Assembly (NCBI GenBank): GCA_019187405.1
Contig: JABAQZ010000027.1
Span: forward strand, 1 to 39,609
Direction of reading: 5' to 3'
DNA: 39,609 nt
From: Ignavibacteria bacterium
GTDB taxonomy: Bacteria > Bacteroidota > Ignavibacteria > Tepidaquicellales > Tepidaquicellaceae
The position numbers were made by a program, and so were the translations under genes. Below are positions 1-7,711 of this stretch, in pieces. Positions within the stretch are counted from its first letter, which is position 1; each line of letters begins with the position of its first letter. Under the pieces are notes generated by a model, which had not been told where the DNA came from, searched no databases, and was given only the letters and a program-made list of their open reading frames with translations.

Positions 1-3000
1 ATTTCTTTTATTTTAAGGAAGGATTTGTATTTGCATGGACTGTAAAAAAATTATCAGAAGAAAAGTTAAACATTTTCAGAAGATTCTCGATTGTATTAAG
101 CCTGACATTCAGAAGATATCTTGATATAAAGGAGTCCGAAGCGCAGGCAAGGGAATCAAAAATTGAAACCGCTTTGGAAAGGGTACGAAGCAGAACAATG
201 GGAATGCAGAAAAGCAAAGAGCTCAAAGAGGTAATTCAGCTTGTGTTTGAACAATTCGTTCAATTAAATATCAATATTGGACATACAGGATTTATTATTG
301 ATTACAAAGCCAGAGATGATATGCACATCTGGCTTGCTGACAGAGAATACGTTCCTTCAGAAATTACCATTCCTTATTTCGATTGTCCGCATTGGAATAG
401 TTTCAACCTGGCAAAAAAGAAAAAATTGAACTTCTTTGCCAACCATCATTCATTTGAAGAAAAAAACATCTTTTACAAAAAACTTTTCAAAAAAATCCCC
501 GGCATACCTGAGAAAGTACAAGAATTTTATTTCAACTGTCCCGGTCTAGATATATCTACCGTGTTACTGGATAATGTCGGATTGTATATTGAAAACTTTT
601 CGGGGGTTCCTTATACAAACGAAGAAAATGCCATACTTATGCGGCTCGGCAAAGTATTTCAGCAAACATATACAAGATTTCTTGATTTGCAAAAAGCCGA
701 AGCTCAAGCCAGGGAAGCACAGATAGAAGCATCACTGGAAAGAGTCAGATCGAAAGCGATTGCCATGCAGAGAAGTGAAGATCTTGCAGCTGCAGTTACC
801 GTCGTATTTGAAGAAATGGATAAGCTCAAACTTGAAACATCACGTTGCGGGATTGGAATTATCGAAAAGGAAAGAAGAACAGTCGATGTCTGGGCTATTG
901 TAAAAACCAAAGAAGGATATATAGCAAAACTTAATGCGGAAGTATTAATGGACGTACATCCGCTTCTGCAAGGAGCTTATAACGCCTGGGTTAAACAGGA
1001 AGATTTTTCCTATATGCTTGAAGGCAAAAAAATTACAGAATATTATAAAGCGCTTGAGAAGGAAAAATTCATTCTTCCCGATCCGATAAAGTCAGGGCAG
1101 GAAAAAGAAATTAAGATGCAGTATTACTTTGTGACGACGTTTCAGGCAGGCGGGCTTTTTGCTTTCAACGATATGGAATTTTCGGAAGAGGCAAAATCAG
1201 TGCTTAAAAGATTTGCTGATGTATTCAACTTTACATACATGAGATTTCTCGATTTGCAGAAAGCTGAAGCGCAGGCAAAAGAAGCCAGGATAGAAGCTTC
1301 ACTTGAGCGGGTGAGGACACAGGCTATGGGTATGAGAAAATCCGAAGAGCTGTCAGTCGTAAGCGAAGTGATTTTTAATGAGCTTAAAACTCTCGGATTC
1401 AGAAACTTGCGCAACACCGAAGTCATCATAAACAATGATGAAAAAGAATCCGTCTTGAGTTATTACTATTCCGATTACGGTGTAACCGGAAAGATTGAAG
1501 TATTTTACAGGGAACATCCGACAGTAAAAGCCTGGGCGGAAGAAATGAAAAAAGCTGAAGACGCATTTACGGTAGTGGAAATTACGGAAAGAGAAATAGA
1601 TGAATGGAGAAAGTACAGAAAAAAAATAGGATACTTGCCGGATGTAAAGTTAAATAAAGCTAAAGAAGTAATTTATTATTCATACTCAACAGGTCTCGGT
1701 GCATTGAGTGTTTCCGTATTTAAGAAGTTAAGCGACGTTGAGCTGAAAATACTTGAAAGATTCAGAAATGTATTCGGACTTGCATATAGAAGATATTCCG
1801 ATGTTGCGCTTGCCGAGGCGCAGGCGCACAAGGCACAGATTGAAGCGGCATTAGAGAGAGTAAGGGCAAGAGCTCTTGCCATGCAGGAACCCGAAGAGTT
1901 GTTTGAGGTTGCTAAAGTATTGAGATATGAAATGGGGCTTCTAAATGTTGATGAACTTGAAACCGCATCAATTTTTATTTACAGGGAAAATTCGGATAAG
2001 ATGGAATGCTGGTATTCACTGCGCGACACAAGAGTTGATGAAAAGAAGTTTATTTCGGATAACATAACCATACAACTTAAGCAATCCGAAACCGGCAGGA
2101 AGCTTCTGAAATTTTTTGAATCCGGTGAAACCAGGATAAAATTGTTTATGAGCAAAGAAGAAAGAAAGGAATGGATCGAATATTGCTTTTCATTATCTCC
2201 ACAGCTGAAAGAGTTCTACGCGGAAAACATTCCGGAAAGGATATATCACATGCACAAATTTTCCGACGGCGCGGTTGCAGCTATATCGGAAGGGGATATA
2301 TCGGAAGAAAGCTGGGAGCTGCTTAAGCGTGCTGCATCGGTTTTTACGCTGGCTTATTCGCGTTACAAAGATCTGATGCAGGCAAGAACAGATCTTCAGC
2401 TTTTAAAGGAAGAGAAGAAACGATCTGATTCTCTTTTGCTTAACATTCTTCCGGAGGAAATTGCGGCTGAGCTGAAAGAGTTCGGAAAATCTTATGCGCG
2501 AAAGCATGATGAGGTTACGGTAATGTTTGCTGACATCAGGGGTTTTTCAAAAATTGCGGAAATGCTGACTCCAAGCGAGCTTGTTACTCAGCTCGATGAA
2601 TGCTTCAGGGCATTTGATTACATAGTGGAGAAACACGGGCTTGAAAAAATCAAAACAATAGGTGATGCATATGTTTGCGCATGCGGTTTGCCCAAACCAG
2701 TGGATGATCATGCAGTAAAAGCAGTGAGAGCAGCACTTGACATGATGGAGTTCATAAAAGGATTCAGCATGACAAAGAAAATTCAGGACTTACCCGAATT
2801 TGAATTCAGAATAGGAATACACACGGGTCCTGTTATTACCGGAGTTGTAGGATTGAAGAAATTTACTTACGACATCTGGGGAGATGCGGTAAACATGGCG
2901 GCGAGGATGGAGCAGCACGGAGAATCGGGCAAGATAAACATTTCGGAAAGCACATACAGATTTGTAAAAGATAAATTCAAATGCATTCCCCGCGGCGCAA

Positions 3001-3047
3001 TAGAAGCTAAGAATAAAGGAATGGTGGAGATGTACTTTGTTCAATAG
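1..3047 (+). CDS. Multi-sensor class III adenylate/guanylate cyclase (5' partial)
   Basis: The reading frame is open from the left edge (first full codon at base 3), so the start lies outside the window; 1,014 residues are visible. The N-terminal part is a chain of GAF-sized modules separated by near-identical charged linkers beginning near bases 129, 687, 1257 and 1803 (consensus EAQAREAQIEAALERVR, then AM and SEEL). After the last module a coiled coil and the segment LLLNILPEEIAAELKE (about 2430-2480) lead into a class III cyclase domain. FADIRGF (about 2525-2545) supplies the first metal Asp. EKIKTIGDAY supplies the second Asp and the purine-selecting Lys. YDIWGDAVNMAAR (about 2870-2910) supplies the second purine contact (Asp) and the transition-state Asn and Arg. 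Lys plus Asp is the adenylate-type pair, so cAMP is the predicted product. No membrane segment is visible, so it is probably cytoplasmic. The ligands of the sensor modules are unknown. Confidence 0.88.
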   Translation, partial: FFYFKEGFVFAWTVKKLSEEKLNIFRRFSIVLSLTFRRYLDIKESEAQARESKIETALERVRSRTMGMQKSKELKEVIQLVFEQFVQLNINIGHTGFIIDYKARDDMHIWLADREYVPSEITIPYFDCPHWNSFNLAKKKKLNFFANHHSFEEKNIFYKKLFKKIPGIPEKVQEFYFNCPGLDISTVLLDNVGLYIENFSGVPYTNEENAILMRLGKVFQQTYTRFLDLQKAEAQAREAQIEASLERVRSKAIAMQRSEDLAAAVTVVFEEMDKLKLETSRCGIGIIEKERRTVDVWAIVKTKEGYIAKLNAEVLMDVHPLLQGAYNAWVKQEDFSYMLEGKKITEYYKALEKEKFILPDPIKSGQEKEIKMQYYFVTTFQAGGLFAFNDMEFSEEAKSVLKRFADVFNFTYMRFLDLQKAEAQAKEARIEASLERVRTQAMGMRKSEELSVVSEVIFNELKTLGFRNLRNTEVIINNDEKESVLSYYYSDYGVTGKIEVFYREHPTVKAWAEEMKKAEDAFTVVEITEREIDEWRKYRKKIGYLPDVKLNKAKEVIYYSYSTGLGALSVSVFKKLSDVELKILERFRNVFGLAYRRYSDVALAEAQAHKAQIEAALERVRARALAMQEPEELFEVAKVLRYEMGLLNVDELETASIFIYRENSDKMECWYSLRDTRVDEKKFISDNITIQLKQSETGRKLLKFFESGETRIKLFMSKEERKEWIEYCFSLSPQLKEFYAENIPERIYHMHKFSDGAVAAISEGDISEESWELLKRAASVFTLAYSRYKDLMQARTDLQLLKEEKKRSDSLLLNILPEEIAAELKEFGKSYARKHDEVTVMFADIRGFSKIAEMLTPSELVTQLDECFRAFDYIVEKHGLEKIKTIGDAYVCACGLPKPVDDHAVKAVRAALDMMEFIKGFSMTKKIQDLPEFEFRIGIHTGPVITGVVGLKKFTYDIWGDAVNMAARMEQHGESGKINISESTYRFVKDKFKCIPRGAIEAKNKGMVEMYFVQ

Positions 3048-3205
3048 TAAATTTTAAATGATAATTTATAAATGTGAGTTTGTTTTTTTCTGAAAGATTC
3101 ATGATTGAATTATACTTTGAGTTATTATTGAAAAGAGAAAGTATAAATTTCCAAAACGTGAAATATTTAGTGATAAAATACTGTTAATATTCTGAAATCA
3201 GACAC

Positions 3206-3718
3206 ATGAATTTCAAACAAATTGAAAAAAGGGACGAACTGGGAAAGTTGTTTCAGGAATATTATTTAAAGGGAACGGGAGCTGAAGTAGGAGTTAAGAA
3301 AGGAAAATTTTCCAGGCAAATATTAAAATACTGGAAAGGAATACTTCTATGCGTAGATATATGGGAAGACACACAGGATTATGAAGATGCAAAAAAGCTT
3401 CTTCTGCCTGATGCCGTTCTTATCAAAGGAAATTCAAAAAACATATCCCTGAAAATAGAAGATGAGTCTCTTGATTTTGTTTACATCGATGCAGATCATC
3501 GTTACGAAAGTGTTTTGGAAGATATGCAATCGTGGTTTCCCAAAGTAAGACGGGGAGGAATCATTTCGGGACACGATTATTGCAGGTATCTCGAGCACTT
3601 CGGAGTTATTGAAGCAGTAAATGATTTTTGCAGAGATTACGGTTACAAAGAAATCGGATTAACAAAAAATGATTTCTGGAACGGCATTGAATTTCCTTCA
3701 TGGTATTTTAAGAAATGA
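3206..3718 (+). CDS. Class I SAM-dependent methyltransferase (Methyltransf_24-like)
   Basis: 170 residues. A motif-I-like glycine-rich stretch (GAEVGVKKGKFS, about residues 23-34) is followed by the acidic strand VDIW and by YIDADHRYESVLEDM, the hallmark of the Methyltransf_24 family often found in surface polysaccharide clusters. The stop overlaps the next start by ATGA (3715-3718), so it is translationally coupled to the glycosyltransferase downstream. This points to methylation of a sugar or lipid-linked glycan, although the substrate cannot be read from the sequence. The ATG at 3206 follows a 158-bp gap after the cyclase in which I see no gene or strong terminator. Confidence 0.75.
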   Translation: MNFKQIEKRDELGKLFQEYYLKGTGAEVGVKKGKFSRQILKYWKGILLCVDIWEDTQDYEDAKKLLLPDAVLIKGNSKNISLKIEDESLDFVYIDADHRYESVLEDMQSWFPKVRRGGIISGHDYCRYLEHFGVIEAVNDFCRDYGYKEIGLTKNDFWNGIEFPSWYFKK

Positions 3719-4854
3719 GTATACCTAAAATAATATATTCGACCTGGATTAACGACAAGCCGCTTCCGGCGAAATTTCAAAACTATATTGAAAGCTGGAA
3801 ACGATTTCTGCCTGATTATGAAATCAGAATGATAACGTTGGAGAATGTGTCGAAGAATCCATTCACGAAAAAATTCATTTATGAAAAAAGATATGCTGTA
3901 GCCGCGCAGTATGCAAGAACTCAGCGGGTATATGAAACAGGAGGTTTGTATTTTGACATTGATGTGGAAGTAATAAAAAGTTTTGACATGCTTCTGGGAA
4001 ATAACATGTTTGCGGGAATTGAATCCAGAAGTAACAATAACTTTATCAATAATGCGGTGTTTGGCACTTGCAAAGGAAATTCATTCCTGAAGGACTGCAT
4101 GACATACATGGACAATATTGATGTATTGAGAAATGATATTGAAGTCGGTACAGGACCTTTAATGTTTACAGAATTGATGAAAGACAGAGGCTGGATTTCC
4201 GAAAATAAAAATTGCATTGTGAGTGGAATTCAAATTCTAAGTTCAGATTACTTTTATCCTTATTGTCCAGACGAACAGTATAAACCAGATTGCATAACTG
4301 AAAACACACATGCAGTACACCACTGGGCAGCTACTTGGAAAAACAGCGTGTCGGTGATAATTCATGGAAACTACCTGAAAGAAGAACTTATCAAAACCAT
4401 TGAAGTTGTAAAGAAACAAACAGTTAAAGTAATCGAGATTATTTTAATCAATGACCGGAAAAATACACACTCTCTTAAGCTTCAGGAGTTGGCAGAATTG
4501 CATAAAATAAAAATTATTGAAACGGACAACAGCTTATCAGTTTCGGCAAAAAATGCTGCGGTGGATTTTGCAAAGGGAAAATGGATTTTGATTCTTAAAT
4601 CCGGCGATAAACTAGAAAAGACTTTTATAGAAAAAACAATTGATAAAGGTGATATTGTCGGAATCGAAACAGAATATGCAGTCAAAAAAGAAAACCAGCA
4701 TTTAAAAAATGATTTTATGCTTTTCAAAAAAGAAGTTTGGGAAAAAATAAGCGGATACGATGAAAAGTTGATCGATGGATATGACAGTAATGATTTTTTA
4801 AAAAGAGCTGCAGTAAGAGGATATACAATTAAGAGGCTTAAAACTAAAGTTTGA
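3715..4854 (+). CDS. GT32-type glycosyltransferase fused to a degenerate GT2-like domain
   Basis: 379 residues in two parts. Residues 1-210 match GT32/capsular sugar transferases: PKIIYSTWIND at the N-terminus, AAQYARTQRVYETGGLYFD leading into DID (81-83, the metal/nucleotide-sugar DXD) and HHWAATW (202-208). Residues 211-379 resemble a GT2 GT-A fold (SVSVIIHGNY; SAKNAAVDFAKGKW; FKKEVWEKISGYDEKL), but the catalytic positions look eroded. The usual DDGS motif reads NDRKN (246-250) and the usual DxDD motif reads LKSGDK (294-299). The GT32 half is probably active and the GT2-like half may be a structural or acceptor-binding leftover. It starts inside the preceding methyltransferase stop codon. 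Confidence 0.78.
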   Translation: MSIPKIIYSTWINDKPLPAKFQNYIESWKRFLPDYEIRMITLENVSKNPFTKKFIYEKRYAVAAQYARTQRVYETGGLYFDIDVEVIKSFDMLLGNNMFAGIESRSNNNFINNAVFGTCKGNSFLKDCMTYMDNIDVLRNDIEVGTGPLMFTELMKDRGWISENKNCIVSGIQILSSDYFYPYCPDEQYKPDCITENTHAVHHWAATWKNSVSVIIHGNYLKEELIKTIEVVKKQTVKVIEIILINDRKNTHSLKLQELAELHKIKIIETDNSLSVSAKNAAVDFAKGKWILILKSGDKLEKTFIEKTIDKGDIVGIETEYAVKKENQHLKNDFMLFKKEVWEKISGYDEKLIDGYDSNDFLKRAAVRGYTIKRLKTKV

Positions 4855-4888
4855 AGTTGTATCATTACAGAATTAAAAAGTAAATTTT

Positions 4889-5500
4889 ATGGGAATTGTT
4901 CAGCCGGATTTCTGGCTTTATGATTATTATGTAAATAATTTTGCAGAGGAAAATGGAAAAACTCTTAGTGAAATAAGCATGCTTGAGTTAGGAAATCAGA
5001 CATTTCAGGATATTAAACTTATCAAAAACCTGAATCTTCCATTAACTGCAAAGGAATACTGGCAAAGCAAAGGAGTAAAACATACGTCCGTTGATTTGAA
5101 CGGGCTTGACGGTGCACTCGAACTGGACTTGTCAAAAGCTCTTCCCGAAAAATATTATAATGAGTTTGACATTGTAACAAACTGCGGAACATCGGAACAT
5201 GTAAAAAATCAATTTGAATGCTGGAAGAATATTCACAAATGTTTGAAGGTGAAAGGGTATTTACTGTCGGCTAATCCAGAAATAAACAAATATAACGATA
5301 AACATTGTGACTGGTTTTATGACATTAATTTTTTTAATCAGTTTGCAGAACACCTTGGATACAAAATTTATTTATTGGGGGAACTGCTTTTTCCTTACAA
5401 CGGAGGATATGTGATATTCGCTTCAATGAAAAAGATCATTGAATCAGAGTTTAATTTCAAAGAAGCAGAGTTCAATTCGCTTCTGCATAAGATCAGATAA
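4889..5500 (+). CDS. Methyltransferase-like protein, surface-sugar cluster
   Basis: 203 residues. MLELGNQTF is in the place of SAM motif I but lacks the classic GxGxG. It is followed by TSVDLNGLDGALELDLS and by DIVTNCGTSEHVKNQFECW, which resembles the post-motif region of Methyltransf_11 proteins, then LKVKGYLL like the 'L.pGG.L' strand. It lies 34 bp after the GT32-GT2 gene on the same strand and very likely shares its transcript. A sugar or polyketide-like O/N-methyltransferase role is possible, but the altered motif I leaves catalysis open. Confidence 0.55.
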   Translation: MGIVQPDFWLYDYYVNNFAEENGKTLSEISMLELGNQTFQDIKLIKNLNLPLTAKEYWQSKGVKHTSVDLNGLDGALELDLSKALPEKYYNEFDIVTNCGTSEHVKNQFECWKNIHKCLKVKGYLLSANPEINKYNDKHCDWFYDINFFNQFAEHLGYKIYLLGELLFPYNGGYVIFASMKKIIESEFNFKEAEFNSLLHKIR

Positions 5501-5562
5501 ACAAATTAATTATGATACTTTCAGATTTTTCAACTCTAACTTTAAACAGGGACTTTTAAAAA

Positions 5563-6207
5563 TTACTTCAGAAAATTCACTCCTAATGAAAGCTGAAACC
5601 CGCCGACATTAGAGATTTCACTGCTCTCAAGACTCTGAAGGCCGCCGCCGATTACCGGAAGGTAATAGTAACCGACTCTTATATTGAGCGATGTGTTTTC
5701 GCTTTGGCTGTAATTGAATCCGATACCGGCAAAAGGACCGACGGCAAACTTTGATGTCGTGTAGCCGATTGCATTGAAAAAACTTTTATCATAAGGGTTT
5801 GTAAGTATGAGAGTGGGAGCAACGCCGAAATTGATGACCGGCTTAAAGCTTCCCTCAAGATCGCCTTTGAATAATTCTTTATTAATGCCGATGCTTAAAG
5901 GGAACATGAAGATGCGGTTTACTTTTCCGTAAACTACGGGATTACCGTATAAATCGTAGCGTTCTATTTCTCTTGAATCGGTTACGTTGGAAAACAATAT
6001 ATTAAAAAACAAATCAGTACTTTTTCCAATCGTATAATATTTGCCGACCGAAAAGCCGAAACCGCTTTCCGAATAAACGAATCCTAGTCCCCAGTTGTTT
6101 CTCGGTTCTTTTAAAGTGATTTTTGTTTTATTTTGAGCGTAAGAATGAATTGAAACAATTAAACTGAATAAGATTACAAAGAGAAGTTTAATCTTTATGT
6201 TATTCAT
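5563..6207 (-). CDS. Outer-membrane beta-barrel protein (porin-like)
   Basis: 214 residues starting at ATG 6207. A cleavable signal peptide is clear (Lys-rich start, hydrophobic core LLFVILFSLIVSI, likely cleavage after SYA). The mature part alternates aromatic and glycine residues as in small outer-membrane barrels (GLGFVYSESGFGFSVGKYY, VGPFAGIGFNYS, NIRVGYYYLPVIGGG) and ends in a hydrophobic strand, LSLGVNFLK. It converges with the sugar cluster across a 62-bp gap without a strong hairpin. Function beyond barrel formation is not visible. Confidence 0.65.
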   Translation of the reverse strand: MNNIKIKLLFVILFSLIVSIHSYAQNKTKITLKEPRNNWGLGFVYSESGFGFSVGKYYTIGKSTDLFFNILFSNVTDSREIERYDLYGNPVVYGKVNRIFMFPLSIGINKELFKGDLEGSFKPVINFGVAPTLILTNPYDKSFFNAIGYTTSKFAVGPFAGIGFNYSQSENTSLNIRVGYYYLPVIGGGLQSLESSEISNVGGFQLSLGVNFLK

Positions 6208-6276
6208 ATATGAATATTTGTTAATTGTTTAAAGAAAGTTAAATAATTAATTTTTCATTTAAAATTCTAAACACGC

Positions 6277-6861
6277 TTGACACCTAAAAGATTTTCCAGA
6301 TTAAAGGAGGTTACGCAAAGACGTCAGAAATATTTAACCGTAGTATTGGAAAACATACATGACCCGCATAATGTAAGCGCTATATTAAGAACAGCAGATG
6401 CTGTAGGTATAGATAAAGTTTATCTGATATATAACAGCAGTAAATTTCCCAAAATAGGAAAAACGTCTTCTGCCAGTGCTAAAAAATGGATTGAGCTTAA
6501 AAAGTATTCTGTTGTAGAAGAATGTTTTTTAGATTTAAGAAAAGAGAAATTTAAAATTTATTCAACCAGCTTTAGCAGCAAAAGTAAAAGTTATTCTTTG
6601 TATGATTTAAATTTTACAGGTAAAACGGCATTTGTGTTTGGAAACGAACATTCGGGAGTTTCGGAGGAAGTATCGATGCTTGCGGATAAAAATTTTATCA
6701 TACCCATGTACGGAATGGTGCAATCGTTGAATGTATCAGTTGCGGCTGCAATCTGTTTTTATGAAGCCTTGAGACAGAGGGAAATCAGAGGTATGTATGG
6801 TAAATCAAATTATTCCAAAAAAGAATTGACAGAAAAATTAAACAGCTACTTAAACAGATAA
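6277..6861 (+). CDS. TrmH/SpoU-family RNA 2'-O-methyltransferase
   Basis: 194 residues with a TTG start at 6277. All three SPOUT motifs are present: motif 1 VLENIHDPHNVSAILRTADA (residues 23-42, with the catalytic Arg in ILRTAD), motif 2 FVFGNEHSGVS (about residue 118 on) and motif 3 IPMYGMVQSLNVSVAAAI (about 142 on). Length and motif 1 fit TrmH, which methylates G18 of tRNA, but the target nucleotide is inferred from family resemblance. kdsA starts 2 bp after the stop, so the two are likely cotranscribed. No ATG fits the conserved N-terminus. Confidence 0.85.
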   Translation: MTPKRFSRLKEVTQRRQKYLTVVLENIHDPHNVSAILRTADAVGIDKVYLIYNSSKFPKIGKTSSASAKKWIELKKYSVVEECFLDLRKEKFKIYSTSFSSKSKSYSLYDLNFTGKTAFVFGNEHSGVSEEVSMLADKNFIIPMYGMVQSLNVSVAAAICFYEALRQREIRGMYGKSNYSKKELTEKLNSYLNR

Positions 6862-6862
6862 T

Positions 6863-7687
6863 ATGTTACCCGAATATTTATTCAATGAATACAATTTAAA
6901 ACATCCGGAAAACTTTTTGCTGATATCCGGACCGTGCGTTGTAGAATCAAAATCAGTAGTGTTCAAAACGTGTGAAGCGCTAAAGGAAATCACAAACAAG
7001 CTAAATATACCTTTCATTTTCAAATCTTCATACATTAAAGCCAACAGGACTTCTGCAGATTCGTTCAGAACAATGGGCATAGAAGAATCTCTCAGGATAT
7101 TGTCAGATGCAAAGAAAGAATTTGAAACGCTTATACTTACCGATGTTCATTCGGAATCAGAGATACCCGATGCTGCCGAAGTTGCCGACGTGCTTCAGAT
7201 TCCTGCATTTCTTTCGAGACAGACAGAGCTTCTCGAAAGTGCGGGCAGAAGCGGAAAGATTGTTAACATAAAGAAAGGACAATTTCTAGCACCGGAAGAC
7301 ATGGAGTATCAGGCAAAAAAAGTTTCATCTACGGGAAACAAAAAAATATTCCTTACAGAAAGAGGTTCGTCATTTGGATATCATAATCTTGTTGTTGACA
7401 TGAGAGGTCTTGTCATCATGAGTAAAACCGGATATCCCGTGATATTTGATGCGACGCATTCGGTTCAGATGCCTTCCGGGGAAAAAGGAGTCAGCGGAGG
7501 TTCTCCGGAATTTATTACGCCGCTTGCAAGAGCTGCAGCAGCTGCGGGAGTTGACGGATTTTTCATCGAGACGCATCCTGAGCCGAGTAAAGCTCTAAGC
7601 GATGCAAGCAGCATGATGAAGCTTGACAGGATGGAGAGTTTGTTAAAACAATTATCAGAGATACATTTGCTTAAGACAGTGAAATAA
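6863..7687 (+). CDS. kdsA: 3-deoxy-8-phosphooctulonate synthase (KDO-8-P synthase)
   Basis: 274 residues. It condenses PEP with arabinose-5-phosphate to give KDO-8-phosphate for the LPS inner core, in the cytoplasm. The signature segments ISGPCVVES, FKSSYIKANRTS, NIKKGQFLAPEDM and FDATHSVQMPSG are all present. Metal-ligand positions Cys25, His199, Glu236 and Asp247 can be read directly. They match the Aquifex aeolicus ligands (Cys11, His185, Glu222, Asp233) at a constant offset of 14, so this is predicted to be the metal-dependent class; enzymes of the E. coli type have Asn at the Cys position. It follows the trmH-like gene by 1 bp. Confidence 0.93.
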   Translation: MLPEYLFNEYNLKHPENFLLISGPCVVESKSVVFKTCEALKEITNKLNIPFIFKSSYIKANRTSADSFRTMGIEESLRILSDAKKEFETLILTDVHSESEIPDAAEVADVLQIPAFLSRQTELLESAGRSGKIVNIKKGQFLAPEDMEYQAKKVSSTGNKKIFLTERGSSFGYHNLVVDMRGLVIMSKTGYPVIFDATHSVQMPSGEKGVSGGSPEFITPLARAAAAAGVDGFFIETHPEPSKALSDASSMMKLDRMESLLKQLSEIHLLKTVK

Positions 7688-7711
7688 GTATTCATAAATA
7701 AAAAAAGTTTA

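Noticed and set aside
174-176. TTG as start of the cyclase
   Set aside because: It lies inside a conserved linker (ALERVR), and the frame is open and module-like back to base 3.
704-1882. Minus-strand frames opposite the cyclase linkers
   Set aside because: They recur exactly where the linker codons repeat on the plus strand, which is a codon-bias shadow; the translations are Ser/Ala-rich without motifs.
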